Source: Gammaproteobacteria bacterium (GTDB lineage Bacteria > Pseudomonadota > Gammaproteobacteria > Pseudomonadales > Pseudomonadaceae). From it: 64,000 nt of DNA. Made by a program: the position numbers and the translations under genes. Positions 50,853-60,983 of the stretch are shown piece after piece. The notes under the pieces were generated by a model. That model made no database searches and was not told the DNA's origin. It saw only the letters and a list, made by a program, of their open reading frames with translations. Numbering within the stretch: the stretch's first letter is position 1; every line of letters starts with the position of its first letter. The stretch lies in the NCBI GenBank assembly GCA_012728415.1, contig JAAYFD010000021.1:1-64000 (forward strand), read 5' to 3'.

Positions 50853-52085
50853 ATGCAAGAGCCGATGCAAAACAGCCTGCCGCGTCAGCTGCTGGCGGGT
50901 GCACAAATGTTGTTTGTAGCCTTTGGTGCACTGGTGCTGATGCCGCTGATTACGGGCATGGACCCGAATGTGGCGCTGTTTACTGCCGGCATCGGCACCC
51001 TGCTGTTTCAGCTGGTGACCGGACGCCAGGTGCCGGTATTCCTGGCGTCCAGCTTTGCTTTCATCGCGCCGATTCTGGCGGCCAAAACCGCTTTTGGCAT
51101 GCCTGCGGTGATGGGCGGCATCATCGCTGCCGGCTTCATGTATGTGCTGCTCAGTCTGGCCGTGCAGCTGCGCGGGGCGGGCTTTATCGAGCGCTTGCTG
51201 CCGCCGGTGGTTATTGCGCCGGTGATTATGTGTATTGGCCTGGCACTGTCGCCTACAGCAGTGAATATGGCAATGGGCAAATCCGGTGATGGCGCTACCC
51301 AGCTGATCGAATACAGCACGGCGACGATCATTTCCATGTCGGCCCTGTGCAGCACCCTGGCTGTGGCAGTATTGGGTCGTGGCCTGTTCCGGCTGGTGCC
51401 GATTCTGGCCGGAATCATTGTCGGCACCCTACTGTCACTGGTGCTGGGTGTCATTGAGACAGCCCCTATTGTGGCCGCCCCCTGGCTGGCCATGCCGGCC
51501 TTTGTGGCGCCCGAGTTTCACCCGGGAGCCATCCTTTACATGCTGCCGGTGGCACTGGCGCCAGCCATTGAGCACATTGGCGGCATCGTTGCCATTGGCG
51601 GGGTGACGGGCAAGAATTTCATCCAGAAGCCGGGCCTGCAGCGCACCTTGCTGGGTGATGGGTTGGCAACGTCAGCGGCCGGCCTGTTTGGTGGTCCGCC
51701 CAATACCACCTATGCGGAAGTGACAGGTGCAGTCATGTTGACCCGCAATTTCAATCCGGTGATCATGACCTGGGCTGCCGTATTTGCCATTGTATTGGCG
51801 TTTATTGGCAAGTTCGGTGTAGCTTTGCAGAGTATTCCGGTGCCGGTGATGGGAGGCATCCTGTGCTTGCTGTTTGGCTCCATTGCTGTGGTTGGTCTGA
51901 ATACGCTGATTCGGCAACAGGTTGACCTGTCTGAGCCACGTAACCTGATCATTGTTTCCGTTACCCTGGTGTTCGGCATTGGCGGCATGGTCATGGGCAG
52001 TGGCGACTTTGCCCTGTCAGGCATTTCACTATGTGCCGTTGCCGCACTGCTGCTGAACCTGGTGTTGCCACGCACGCTGCCCTGA
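50853..52085 (+). CDS. uraA: Uracil permease (NCS2 family)
   Basis: A 410-residue inner-membrane transporter, probably uracil:H+ symport. It has the NCS2 signatures LPRQLLAGAQMLFVAFGALV, PVFLASSFAFIAPIL and ALAPAIEHIGGIVAIGGVTG with the substrate-binding Glu-His. About 14 helices are visible. AAGGA lies ten bases before ATG 50853. Pairs with upp to bring in and salvage uracil. Confidence 0.93.
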   Translation: MQEPMQNSLPRQLLAGAQMLFVAFGALVLMPLITGMDPNVALFTAGIGTLLFQLVTGRQVPVFLASSFAFIAPILAAKTAFGMPAVMGGIIAAGFMYVLLSLAVQLRGAGFIERLLPPVVIAPVIMCIGLALSPTAVNMAMGKSGDGATQLIEYSTATIISMSALCSTLAVAVLGRGLFRLVPILAGIIVGTLLSLVLGVIETAPIVAAPWLAMPAFVAPEFHPGAILYMLPVALAPAIEHIGGIVAIGGVTGKNFIQKPGLQRTLLGDGLATSAAGLFGGPPNTTYAEVTGAVMLTRNFNPVIMTWAAVFAIVLAFIGKFGVALQSIPVPVMGGILCLLFGSIAVVGLNTLIRQQVDLSEPRNLIIVSVTLVFGIGGMVMGSGDFALSGISLCAVAALLLNLVLPRTLP

Positions 52086-52151
52086 TCCGGTACGATCCTG
52101 CTGCCGGCGGTTATGTTAGACTTGCGCACGTATTTTTCTTGGAAACCGGAT

Positions 52152-52709
52152 ATGACAGACAACTTGCAGCATATCAGACAGGTCATGGATGAAGCAGACT
52201 GCCTGCATGACCAGGAAGAAGTGGAAGCCTGTATCGGGCGGGTGGCAAGGGAAATAACCACGGCATTGCATGACCGCAATCCGGTGGTGTTTTGTGTCAT
52301 GAATGGCGGTTTGATTTTTTCTGGCCAATTGTTAACCAGGCTGAATTTTCCGCTGGAGCAATCCTACCTGCACGCGACCCGTTACCGTAACCAGACCCGT
52401 GGTGGAGATCTGTTCTGGAAAGCCAAGCCGGAAGTTTCGTTCATTGACCGCGATGTGCTGATCGTGGATGACATCCTTGACGAGGGTCACACCCTCATGG
52501 CAATTATCGATTTCTGCCGTCACGCTGGCGCACGCAGCGTGTATACCGCCGTGCTGCTTGACAAGCAGCACGGGCGCAAGGCTGATCCGGCGTTTAAGGC
52601 CGACTTCGTTGGCATTGAGTGCGCAGACCGCTATGTGTTTGGCTATGGCATGGATTATAAGGGGTACTGGCGCAATGCGCCCGGTATTTATGCCGTAAAA
52701 GGCATGTAG
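52152..52709 (+). CDS. hpt: Hypoxanthine-guanine phosphoribosyltransferase
   Basis: Salvages hypoxanthine or guanine to IMP or GMP. The 185-residue protein has VVFCVMNGGLIFSGQLL and the PRPP-binding VLIVDDILDEGHTLMAI. The aromatic base site is KADFVGIECADRYVFGYGMD. ATG 52152 (MTDNLQHIRQVMDEAD) is preferred to the upstream ATG at 52113. It lies 66 bases after uraA. P. aeruginosa has the same three genes together elsewhere in its genome. Confidence 0.9.
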   Translation: MTDNLQHIRQVMDEADCLHDQEEVEACIGRVAREITTALHDRNPVVFCVMNGGLIFSGQLLTRLNFPLEQSYLHATRYRNQTRGGDLFWKAKPEVSFIDRDVLIVDDILDEGHTLMAIIDFCRHAGARSVYTAVLLDKQHGRKADPAFKADFVGIECADRYVFGYGMDYKGYWRNAPGIYAVKGM

Positions 52710-52899
52710 CGCAAATGAAGTTGCCTTGGCTGGCTGGAGTGAAGGCCGGGGCCGCTGCGTTAGCGAGACAGGGGTGCTGTGCGCGTCCTTGGCGTCGCGG
52801 GCTGCCAGGGTTTTCGGGCAGCAGCCCCCAAACCCTGCGCAGTTTGGGGCTGGTTGGCCGCCGAATGGCCGAAAGCGGGGCGTCGTGTCTGTTCGGGTA

Positions 52900-53346
52900 T
52901 CAGTCTGGGCGGATATTTTGTGCCAGGCGCTTTAAGGCCTCTCGCAACTCCGGGTCTTCGATGCTTTCGGCGCTTCGGCGTATGTTCTGGCTGGCAGTGT
53001 CAGACAGGAAACGGCGCTCTTCGTGCCGCGCAGGGGGGGCAGCGCTGGCTGGCCGGATCTTCAGGCGGATATGTTGCAGGCCGGAAAACTCGTCATGCTG
53101 ACGCAGCTGCTGCAACAGCCGTTCCTGCTGGTAGCGCAGGCGGGTAGCCCAGGCTGCATCGGCCAGAATCAGCGTGAGCACCCCCTCGTCATAACCGCCC
53201 AGCTGCAGTTGTTCACGCTGTGCCGGTGCCAGGTGCTGATAGAGCAGTGCCTGCAGCTTGCTAAGGCTTTCGGCCTGCCTGAGCAGGCGTTGCAATCGCG
53301 GGCTGCCGCGCAGGATTTGGGTGGCAGGCTTAAGCGGTTTGTTCAT
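52900..53346 (-). CDS. dciA: DciA (DUF721), replicative helicase loader
   Basis: A 148-residue protein of the DUF721 family, now known as DciA, which helps load DnaB in bacteria without DnaC. The N-terminal KH-like part contains LQALLYQHLAPAQREQLQLG and LADAAWATRLRYQQERLLQ. The C-terminal part is charged and probably disordered. It is divergent from secA, as in P. aeruginosa. The 190 bases between hpt and its end hold a stem (AGCCCCCAAAC with GTTTGGGGCT) with no T run. Confidence 0.88.
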   Translation of the reverse strand: MNKPLKPATQILRGSPRLQRLLRQAESLSKLQALLYQHLAPAQREQLQLGGYDEGVLTLILADAAWATRLRYQQERLLQQLRQHDEFSGLQHIRLKIRPASAAPPARHEERRFLSDTASQNIRRSAESIEDPELREALKRLAQNIRPD

Positions 53347-53526
53347 GGTTCATCCTTAGGCTGTCGTCCATCTTGAAGTTATGAAAATCAGCTCCATGTT
53401 CAGAGTATAACCTTTTGAGCACTGCAATCCCGCATGAATACGGGTAGAATGTGGCCTTAAATTTTTCAGCATAGACCGTCAGAATTGCAGGCGGCATGCC
53501 TTTAACCGACTGGAAACCCGACTCCC

Positions 53527-56277
53527 ATGCTAGCTCCGCTGTTTAGAAAACTTGTTGGCAGTAAAAACGAACGTGAAGTCAAGCGCATGCACAAGGTGGT
53601 GAAAACCATCAATGCGCTGGAAGAGCAGATGGCCGCATTGACTGACGAGCAGCTGCAACAGAAAACCCCCGAATTTCGTCAGCGGCTGGCTGATGGCACC
53701 AGCCTCAACAAGCTGCTGCCGGAGGCCTTTGCCACGGTTCGCGAGGCAAGCAAGCGGGTCATGGGCATGCGTCATTTCGATGTGCAGCTGATCGGCGGGA
53801 TGACCTTGCATGCCGGCCGCATTGCAGAAATGCGTACGGGTGAGGGTAAAACCCTGGTCGCAACACTGGCCGTATATCTGAATGCGCTGGAAGGCAAAGG
53901 TGTGCATGTGGTCACGGTCAACGATTACCTGGCCAGCCGTGATGCCAACTGGATGCGCCCTCTGTACGAGTTTCTGGGGATGAGTGTCGGGGTGGTTGTG
54001 CCTTTCCAGTCACCGGAAGAAAAGCGGGCAGCCTATGCCAGCGACATTACGTACGGCACCAACAACGAATACGGGTTTGATTACTTGCGCGACAATATGG
54101 CTTTCAGCATGGAAGACAAGTTCCAGCGGCCGTTACATTTTGCCGTGGTGGATGAAGTGGACTCCATCCTGATTGATGAAGCGCGTACGCCACTGATCAT
54201 TTCTGGCCAGGCCGAGGACAGCTCCGAGCTCTATAAGAGTATCAATGCCCTGATTCCCTCCCTCAAGCGTCAGATCGAAGAAGAGCCCAAGGGTGTCAAT
54301 GAAGAAAAGATTGTTATTGAGGAAGGCCACTACACCCTTGATGAAAAAACCCGCCAGGTCGAGCTGAACGAGGCGGGTCACCTGTTTGTCGAAGAGCAGC
54401 TGACCAAGCTGGGGCTGCTGGGTGAAAACGACTCACTGTACTCGGCATCCAATTTGGGTTTGCTGACTCATGTGTACTCCGGTTTGCGTGCGCATAAACT
54501 GTTTCATCGCAACGTTGAGTACATCATCCAGGATGGGCAGGTGGTGCTGGTTGACGAGCACACGGGCCGCACCATGCCGGGCCGCCGTTTGTCCGAGGGT
54601 CTGCACCAGGCCATCGAGGCCAAGGAAGGACTGGAGATTCAGCCAGAAAGCCAGACCATGGCCTCGACCACTTTCCAGAACTACTTCCGTCTATACAAGA
54701 AATTGTCGGGCATGACAGGTACGGCAGACACCGAAGCGTTCGAGCTGCGCCAGATCTATGGCCTGGATGTAACCGTAATCCCCACTCACCGCCCGATTGC
54801 CCGTCAGGATTTCAACGACCTGGTGTACCTGACGCAGTCAGAAAAATTTCAGGCCATTATCGAGGATATCAAGCACTGTCAGCAGCAAGGCCGCCCGGTT
54901 CTGGTTGGTACCGCTTCGGTGGAAAGCTCTGAACATGTCTCCCGGCTGATGCAGGAAGCAGGCATTGAGCACAAGGTGTTGAACGCCAAGCATCATGGTT
55001 CCGAAGCCGAGATCATTGCCCAGGCCGGCCGGCCCGGCCACGTAACGGTGGCAACCAACATGGCTGGCCGGGGTACCGATATTGTGCTGGGTGGCAATTG
55101 GGAAGCGGAGTTGAGCGGGCTGGAAAACCCGAGCGAAGAGCAGGTTCAGCGCCTCAAGGAGGAGTGGCAGGCCCGCCACCAGCAGGTGATCGAGGCCGGT
55201 GGTTTGCATGTCATTGCTACCGAACGTCACGAATCACGCCGTATCGACAACCAGTTGCGGGGACGTGCCGGTCGCCAGGGAGACCCGGGTTCCAGCCGTT
55301 TCTATTTGTCCCTGGAAGACAACCTGATGCGCATCTTTGCTTCTGACCGGGTGAAGAATTTCATGAAGGCCCTGGGCATGAAAGAAGGCGAAGCGATTGA
55401 GCACCGAATGGTCAGCAATGCCATCGAGAAAGCCCAGCGCAAGGTTGAAGAGCGCAACTTCGAGATCCGCAAACAGCTGCTTGAGTACGATGACGTGGCC
55501 AACGAGCAGCGCAAGGTGATCTACCACATGCGTGACGACTTGCTGGCTGCTGATGATGTGGGTGATATCGTGGCCGAGTATCGGCACGAAGTCGTCAATA
55601 GGACCATTGACGGGTTTGTCCCGCCGCAGTCGTTGCCGGAGCAGTGGGATATTGCTGGCCTGGAGCAGGAGCTGCACAAGGAGTTCAACGTCGAGTTGCC
55701 GGTACAGCAATGGCTGGACGAAGACAACAACCTGCTCGAAGACGGGCTGCGCGAGCGGATTTCCGAGCAGCTGGCCACAATCTACCAGGAAAAAGAAGAG
55801 CTGGTGGGCTCGGAAAACCTGCGCATGTTCGAGAAGCAGATCATCTTGCGTGTGCTGGATGAGCAGTGGAAAGATCACCTGGCTGCCATGGACCACCTGC
55901 GTCAGGGTATTCACCTGCGTGGCTATGCACAGAAAAACCCAAAGCAGGAATACAAGCGCGAGTCTTTTGAGCTGTTCAGAAACCTGCTGGATGCCATCAA
56001 GCATGACTCCATCCGTTACCTGTCCTATGTGCAGGTGCGCCAGGAAAGTCCGGAGGAGGAAGAAGCACGGCTGCGCCAGCAGGCTGAAGAGCGTGCCGCC
56101 CGTATGCAGTACACCCATGACGAATACCGTGAAGAGGGTCGGGAGCCCGAAGGCGAGGATGCCCGGCAGGCGGCCAGCCGTGAACCGGTGCGCAACCTGA
56201 CCAAGGTGGGACGCAATGAGTCTTGCCCCTGTGGTTCGGGCAAAAAGTACAAGCATTGCTGTGGCAGGATTGCCTGA
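53527..56277 (+). CDS. secA: Preprotein translocase ATPase SecA
   Basis: Drives protein export through SecYEG. The 916-residue motor has Walker [10 protein letters not shown] (Lys108), [53 protein letters not shown] and the C-terminal zinc motif [13 protein letters not shown] that binds SecB and lipids. No secM-like gene is visible upstream. The 180 bases between dciA and secA must hold both promoters. Confidence 0.99.
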   Translation: MLAPLFRKLVGSKNEREVKRMHKVVKTINALEEQMAALTDEQLQQKTPEFRQRLADGTSLNKLLPEAFATVREASKRVMGMRHFDVQLIGGMTLHAGRIAEMRTGEGKTLVATLAVYLNALEGKGVHVVTVNDYLASRDANWMRPLYEFLGMSVGVVVPFQSPEEKRAAYASDITYGTNNEYGFDYLRDNMAFSMEDKFQRPLHFAVVDEVDSILIDEARTPLIISGQAEDSSELYKSINALIPSLKRQIEEEPKGVNEEKIVIEEGHYTLDEKTRQVELNEAGHLFVEEQLTKLGLLGENDSLYSASNLGLLTHVYSGLRAHKLFHRNVEYIIQDGQVVLVDEHTGRTMPGRRLSEGLHQAIEAKEGLEIQPESQTMASTTFQNYFRLYKKLSGMTGTADTEAFELRQIYGLDVTVIPTHRPIARQDFNDLVYLTQSEKFQAIIEDIKHCQQQGRPVLVGTASVESSEHVSRLMQEAGIEHKVLNAKHHGSEAEIIAQAGRPGHVTVATNMAGRGTDIVLGGNWEAELSGLENPSEEQVQRLKEEWQARHQQVIEAGGLHVIATERHESRRIDNQLRGRAGRQGDPGSSRFYLSLEDNLMRIFASDRVKNFMKALGMKEGEAIEHRMVSNAIEKAQRKVEERNFEIRKQLLEYDDVANEQRKVIYHMRDDLLAADDVGDIVAEYRHEVVNRTIDGFVPPQSLPEQWDIAGLEQELHKEFNVELPVQQWLDEDNNLLEDGLRERISEQLATIYQEKEELVGSENLRMFEKQIILRVLDEQWKDHLAAMDHLRQGIHLRGYAQKNPKQEYKRESFELFRNLLDAIKHDSIRYLSYVQVRQESPEEEEARLRQQAEERAARMQYTHDEYREEGREPEGEDARQAASREPVRNLTKVGRNESCPCGSGKKYKHCCGRIA

Positions 56278-56295
56278 CATGACAGCTGCTTGACG

Positions 56296-56319
56296 AAAAC
56301 CGGGCTTGTCCCGGTTTTT
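56296..56319 (+). terminator. Terminator of secA
   Basis: AAAACCGGG pairs with CCCGGTTTT around CTTGT, ending in five T. Confidence 0.88.
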
Positions 56320-56539
56320 GTTTGCCTGATGGTTGGCAGGGGACCGTCAGCGAGGGTTTTGCCTGGCTCGCCCATGAATACATTCCGGTATCAGGCTGCG
56401 ACTCTGATGCTGTCCGGTACCGGAATCTTGACCGCCAGATTGGCGCTGATCAACGAGCCAGGAAAATAGCCAGAATCTGTTGCGCAGGTTTTGGCAATAC
56501 CGGATGATAGGCTTTTTACATAGCTTTCAGGAGTTCATC

Positions 56540-57754
56540 ATGGCAGTAGGTCTGGGCGCGATGCCCGTCATGCATCCGGTCAAAGGGTTTGCGCTGGGCA
56601 TTGCCAGTGCCGGTATCAAAAAAGCGGGCCGTCGTGACCTGGTACTGATGCGCTGTGCCGAAGGCAGTACAGTGGCCGGCGTGTTTACCCAAAACGCTTT
56701 TTGTGCCGCACCGGTGCAGCTGTGCAAGCAGCGGCTGGGCCAGCCGGTGCGCTATCTGGTCACCAATACCGGCAATGCCAATGCCGCCACTGGTGAGCCC
56801 GGTCTGCAGGCCGCACAGCAGGTGTGTCAGGCGGTGGCTGACAGCTTGCAGGTGTCAGTAGAACAGGTGCTGCCGTTTTCTACTGGGGTGATTGGCGAGC
56901 CGCTGCCGGTGGACAAAATCACTGCCGCGCTGCCGGCGGCCATTGCTGACTTGCGTGAAGACAACTGGAATCTGGCTGGCGAAGGCATCATGACCACAGA
57001 TACCCTGCCCAAGGGAGCCAGCGTGCAGTTTGCCCATGATGGCGAAACTTTCACTGTCACAGGTATCAGCAAGGGAGCGGGGATGATCCGGCCGAACATG
57101 GCCACCATGCTGGGCTATATTGCCACGGACGCCAGGGTGGCAGCGCCGGTCTTGCAGGCGCTGGTCAAGCAGGCGGCGGATTTGTCGTTTAACCGTATTA
57201 CGATTGATGGCGATACCTCGACCAATGACAGCTTTATGCTGATTGCCACCGGCCAGACTGGGCCAGCTATCGACCAAGCCGAAGGCGAGCTGTATCAGAA
57301 ATTGCGTGATGCGGTCTGTGCTGTGGCTATGCAGTTGGCGCAGGCGATTGTGCGTGATGGCGAGGGTGCAACCAAATTTGTCACCGTGCAAGTGGAGCAG
57401 GGCGGCAACGTGCAGGAATGTCTGGATGTGGCCTATGCGGTTGCGCACTCGCCGCTGGTCAAGACGGCGCTGTTTGCCTCCGATCCCAACTGGGGCCGTA
57501 TTGTTGCCGCTGTCGGTTATGCCGGTGTGCCGGGTTTGGAGCAGGAAAAGGTCAATGTATTCCTGAATGACGTCTGCATTGTGCGCGCTGGTGGCCGTGC
57601 CGGGTCCTACACCGAAGAGCAGGGCGCTGCCGTTATGCAGCAAGAGGAAATCCTGATCCGCATTCAGCTGGGCCGGGGCGACCACAGCGAAACCATCTGG
57701 ACCAGCGACCTGTCCCACGAGTACGTGCGGATTAATGCTGAGTACCGGACCTGA
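56540..57754 (+). CDS. argJ: Bifunctional ornithine acetyltransferase / N-acetylglutamate synthase
   Basis: Recycles the acetyl group in arginine synthesis. The 404-residue precursor is self-cleaved before Thr189 in [14 protein letters not shown], giving two chains. Other family segments are [45 protein letters not shown] and [20 protein letters not shown] 56540 has TCAGGAG upstream. The 262-base gap after secA holds its terminator and nothing else I recognise. Confidence 0.97.
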   Translation: MAVGLGAMPVMHPVKGFALGIASAGIKKAGRRDLVLMRCAEGSTVAGVFTQNAFCAAPVQLCKQRLGQPVRYLVTNTGNANAATGEPGLQAAQQVCQAVADSLQVSVEQVLPFSTGVIGEPLPVDKITAALPAAIADLREDNWNLAGEGIMTTDTLPKGASVQFAHDGETFTVTGISKGAGMIRPNMATMLGYIATDARVAAPVLQALVKQAADLSFNRITIDGDTSTNDSFMLIATGQTGPAIDQAEGELYQKLRDAVCAVAMQLAQAIVRDGEGATKFVTVQVEQGGNVQECLDVAYAVAHSPLVKTALFASDPNWGRIVAAVGYAGVPGLEQEKVNVFLNDVCIVRAGGRAGSYTEEQGAAVMQQEEILIRIQLGRGDHSETIWTSDLSHEYVRINAEYRT

Positions 57755-57768
57755 TTGGGCTGTTTCCC

Positions 57769-57917
57769 GTCATTGCGCGCGCAGCCGCGCAACCCATACG
57801 TGCTACGCCACCAACAGAACACTACGCCAGGCTACGCTTATGCGTGCCAGAGAGCTGTCCCGCAACGCTGAGGCCTGGCTCCGGCTCTATTGGTGGCGTT
57901 TGCAGCCTGAGTAAATG
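57769..57917. repeat. 148-base interspersed repeat, copy A
   Basis: Begins GTCATTGCGCGCGCAGCCGC, passes through AGCTGTCCCGCAACGCTGAG and ends CTGAGTAAATG. It aligns along its whole length with copy B at 57995 in the same orientation, with scattered differences and few gaps. Confidence 0.85.
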
Positions 57918-57994
57918 TTCGGTTACGGGCTGGCCGAAAGGCTTGCGGCCTGTACTGGCGTGAAAATTATGGTCCGTCAATGCGCGCGGCTTTT

Positions 57995-58140
57995 GTCATT
58001 GCGAGCGTAGTCGTGCAATCCATATTCGTTGCGCCACAAACAGAGCGCTACGTCAGTCTGCGCTTATGCGTGTCAGCAAGCTGTCCCGCAACGCTAAGGC
58101 CTGACTCCGGTTTTTTGTGACGTTTGGAGTCTGAGTAAAT
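57995..58140. repeat. 148-base interspersed repeat, copy B
   Basis: Begins GTCATTGCGAGCGTAGTCGT, passes through AGCTGTCCCGCAACGCTAAG and ends CTGAGTAAAT. A partial third head (CCGTCAATGCGCGCGGC) precedes it near 57974 and a partial REP (TGTAGGAGCGGAC) follows near 58159. Together these fill the 455-base gap between argJ and the Nudix gene. Confidence 0.85.
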
Positions 58141-58209
58141 ATCAGGACCGTAAAGCTTTGTAGGAGCGGACGGAGGTTGTTTTGTTTGTATTTGCTGGCA
58201 TCAGCCTTT

Positions 58210-59163
58210 TCAAAGCGGCCACAGGCTGCGAATGGCGGCGATGCCCTGGGCGCCGTGCCGGACGGCTTTGCCGATATCCGCAGGTGTCATGCCACCGAGA
58301 AAGTAGACCGGCAACTGTGCATTCAGGGTGAGCTGCCGTGCCTGCTCCCAGCCCAGGGCGAGAGTGTCCGGGTGGCTGGCGGTGGGTTGTACCGGCGACA
58401 GGGTGGCAAAGTCGCAACCGAGCCTGGCGGCCAGTTCAAGTTCGCGGGCATTATGACAGGAGGCAGCCAGCAGGCGGCCTTCCGGCAAGGGTCGGGCTTG
58501 CCCAGCCAGGGCTTTCAGCTGGGTGCTGGTCAGGTGCCAGCCGGCACGGGGCAACGGCAGGATTTGCCCGGCCTCGCCTTTGCACAACAACTGTACCTGG
58601 GCTGGCAGGTTTTGCAGCAGTTGCCTTGTCAGATGCCAGTACTGGTGCTCTGCCAGTGAAGGCGTGCGCAGCTGGATCAACCCGTGGTTCTGTGTGGTTG
58701 CGGCGAGAATGCCTTTGTATAGTTGGTCCGCATCCGCAAGGTCCGGGGTGACCAGGTAGCGGTCGGGCAGCTGGATAGCCCGGACGATCGGACGGTTGGC
58801 GGCCGGCAGGGGGATATCGTCAAGCTGGCCGGGCGTGACCCACTGCATCGGCTGGCCTTCGGCACCACAGGGTGTTCCGCTAAATGCTGTGACCCGGAAC
58901 ACGTCCAACAGCACATGCAGGTCCGGGTATTGGTAGGGAATGCTGATCAGAGGCTCGGCAGCAGTAACCTCAATGGCCAGCTCCTCGCGCAGCTCGCGGG
59001 CCAGTGCGTCCTGTACTGACTCATCCGGGTCCCGCTTGCCACCGGGGAACTCCCAAAGCCCGCCCTGGTGTTTGTTGCTGGCGCGGCGGGTCAGCAAAAT
59101 CGTGCCATCGGGGGCTGTGATGACGGCGACCGCGACATGCACGGGCTGCGTATGGCTGCTCAT
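58210..59163 (-). CDS. Nudix hydrolase (MutT-like) fused to ThiE-like domain
   Basis: A 317-residue two-domain protein. Residues 1 to about 130 are a MutT-type Nudix domain, with the Nudix box spanning the GGLWEFPGGKRDPDES and REELAIEV segments. MutT removes 8-oxo-dGTP. Residues from about 150 are a TIM-barrel thiamine-phosphate-synthase-like domain (GWHLTSTQL, ASCHNARELELAARLGCDFA, YFLGGMTPADI). Its active-site Asn-Asp pair is not evident, so thiamine synthesis is doubtful. This fusion is common in Pseudomonas and relatives. Start ATG 59163 overlaps the previous stop (ATGA). Confidence 0.92.
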   Translation of the reverse strand: MSSHTQPVHVAVAVITAPDGTILLTRRASNKHQGGLWEFPGGKRDPDESVQDALARELREELAIEVTAAEPLISIPYQYPDLHVLLDVFRVTAFSGTPCGAEGQPMQWVTPGQLDDIPLPAANRPIVRAIQLPDRYLVTPDLADADQLYKGILAATTQNHGLIQLRTPSLAEHQYWHLTRQLLQNLPAQVQLLCKGEAGQILPLPRAGWHLTSTQLKALAGQARPLPEGRLLAASCHNARELELAARLGCDFATLSPVQPTASHPDTLALGWEQARQLTLNAQLPVYFLGGMTPADIGKAVRHGAQGIAAIRSLWPL

Positions 59164-59741
59164 GCTTGTGGGGCGGGTTGTGCTTGCCAGAGCACTTCGC
59201 TGCACCCCTGGTGCAGTGCGATGATGCGGGCGGCAACAAAAAACAGGTCCGACAGGCGATTGACGAAGGCGAGCACCTCTGTGCGCATGGGTTCCAGCCG
59301 GTGCAGCTGCTGACAGCGGCGTTCGGCGGTGCGTGCTTCGCAGCGGCACAGGTGGGCCTGGGCAATCAATATCGAGCCACCGGGCAGGATGAAGTCTTTC
59401 AGTGGCGCCAGTTGTGAGGTCCAGTGGTCGATCTGCTGTTCCAGCTGTGTTGTGTGTTCGCTTTGTACCACCTGGTACTGCGGCATGGCCAGCTCGCCGC
59501 CCAGATCAAACAGGATGTGCTGCCAGGGGATCAGTGCGTCAATGACTTGTTGCAGTTTTGGCTTGCTGGCCACTTCCTGTTGCAAAAAAGCCAGCAGCAA
59601 GCCGAGCTGGCTATTGAGTTGATCCAGAGCGCCCATGGCTTCAAAGCGGGGGTGACTTTTGGGCAGGCGTGTGCCGTCGGCCAGGCCACTAAGGCCGTCG
59701 TCGCCGGTTTTGGTGTATACCTTGCTGATTCTGTGTCCCAT
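59160..59741 (-). CDS. Cob(I)alamin adenosyltransferase, PduO type
   Basis: Makes adenosylcobalamin from cob(I)alamin and ATP. The 193-residue protein has the ATP-binding N-terminus KVYTKTGDDGLSGLADGTRL and the later LCRCEARTAERRC. The usual TKTGDxGxT motif has Ser in its last position. GGAGAG precedes ATG 59741. A longer open frame upstream (to 60023) shadows panE. Confidence 0.92.
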   Translation of the reverse strand: MGHRISKVYTKTGDDGLSGLADGTRLPKSHPRFEAMGALDQLNSQLGLLLAFLQQEVASKPKLQQVIDALIPWQHILFDLGGELAMPQYQVVQSEHTTQLEQQIDHWTSQLAPLKDFILPGGSILIAQAHLCRCEARTAERRCQQLHRLEPMRTEVLAFVNRLSDLFFVAARIIALHQGCSEVLWQAQPAPQA

Positions 59742-59832
59742 GATCTCTCCGTTGGCGGGTCTGCAGGTGGGTGCCGGTTGTCGGGGTGTCAGTGTCGGAT
59801 GTTTTCGCTCAGACTGCAATTGCCGGCAAAGC

Positions 59833-60750
59833 TCAGTCAGCTGGCAGGTGCAGCCTGACAAGGCATTGCTGCAGCTCCTGGTGCAAAGCCAGCAGCTGCT
59901 GGTGAGGAGCCTCAAGCGCTCTGGCCTGGTGCAGGGCAAAGCCTGTGATATAGCTGATTTCTGTGCGTCTTTGCTGCTGCACATCCTGCAGCATTGAAGA
60001 GGTGTTGGCAGCAGTGCTGTCAATCACCTGGCGGACGTGGCCGTAAAGGTCTTCGGCTGCCTTGTGCTGGCCGGCAGCCTGCAGCAGCTGTTCGAGTTCA
60101 TCTGCCAGCTGCCGGATGCGGGGCAGGTATTGCACCAGTGCGCCATTGCGACAATTGTAAATGACAGTGAGCGGGTTGATCAGGCAGTTGGTCGCCAGCT
60201 TGCGCCAAAGCACGCCATGAATATCGGGCTGCCACTGGCAGGGAATGGCGTAATCCTTGAGCCGGTGCAACCAGTCTGGAGGGGAAGCCTTGTGGTTCAG
60301 GCTGCCGAACTGGGTTTGTCCGGCACCGGCGTGTACGCAGTGAAAGTCATCCTTCAGCCAGGCACCTTCGGTAGTGCTGGCGACCAAAACCCTGCAGTCG
60401 GGCAAAGTACGGCTGACCTGCTGCTGGCTGCCGATGCCGTTTTGCAGCAGGATGACTTCGGTACCGGGGAGCAGGCGGTGGCGGATGCCGGCAATGGCTT
60501 CAGTAGCAGAGTAGGCCTTACAGGCCAGGATCAGGCGCTGTATGGGTTGCTGGCTGCTGGCCGTTTCTGCGTGGACCGGCACTGAGCGCGTGTGCTCCTG
60601 CAGGTTGGTAAACAGCAGCCGGCCATCAGCGGCCTGAAAGCGGGCCAGGCGTGGCGGGCGCATAATCAGGCTGACGGTCTGGCCGGCCTGTTGCAGGCGT
60701 GCAGCCCACAGGCAGCCCAGGCTGCCAGCACCCAGTACATGCCAGGACAT
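59833..60750 (-). CDS. panE: 2-dehydropantoate 2-reductase
   Basis: Reduces ketopantoate to pantoate for coenzyme A synthesis, using NADPH. The 305-residue protein starts MSWHVLGAGSLGCLWAARL with the nucleotide-binding loop. The catalytic Lys is in WRKLATNCLINPLTVIYNCR and the C-terminal part has SSMLQDVQQQRRTEISYITG with the conserved Glu. It lies upstream of the adenosyltransferase, with 91 bases between. Confidence 0.93.
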   Translation of the reverse strand: MSWHVLGAGSLGCLWAARLQQAGQTVSLIMRPPRLARFQAADGRLLFTNLQEHTRSVPVHAETASSQQPIQRLILACKAYSATEAIAGIRHRLLPGTEVILLQNGIGSQQQVSRTLPDCRVLVASTTEGAWLKDDFHCVHAGAGQTQFGSLNHKASPPDWLHRLKDYAIPCQWQPDIHGVLWRKLATNCLINPLTVIYNCRNGALVQYLPRIRQLADELEQLLQAAGQHKAAEDLYGHVRQVIDSTAANTSSMLQDVQQQRRTEISYITGFALHQARALEAPHQQLLALHQELQQCLVRLHLPAD

Positions 60751-60983
60751 CAGGTCTGCTCCAGGGGTAGCAGGATGATACGGACGTTATCGGTTGCTGG
60801 CAGGCTATGGCGTACCTGCAGGCGCAGTAGCTGCAACAGGGCCGGCAAGTTCTGGGTGGTAAAAGTAAGCATGTTGCTGAATGTCTCCGGCAGCAAGGGC
60901 GGGTGCAATTTGGCGGGTTTCAGGCTGTGCGTCCTGTGCTGCTTTTGCCTGTCAGGCAGTAGTGGCGGATCAGGTTGCCGCAA
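60750..60983 (-). CDS. Possible small protein ahead of panE
   Basis: A 77-codon frame whose stop overlaps the panE start (TGATG), which suggests coupling. The shorter product from the internal Met (MLTFTTQNLPALLQLLRLQV..., 40 residues) would look more like a normal protein than the Pro-rich first part. I recognise no family. It may be a real short gene, the end of a decayed one, or chance. Confidence 0.3.
   Translation of the reverse strand: MRQPDPPLLPDRQKQHRTHSLKPAKLHPPLLPETFSNMLTFTTQNLPALLQLLRLQVRHSLPATDNVRIILLPLEQT

Noticed and set aside
52715..53101. 128-codon forward frame after hpt
   Set aside because: It runs into the antisense of dciA and has a composition unlike real proteins.
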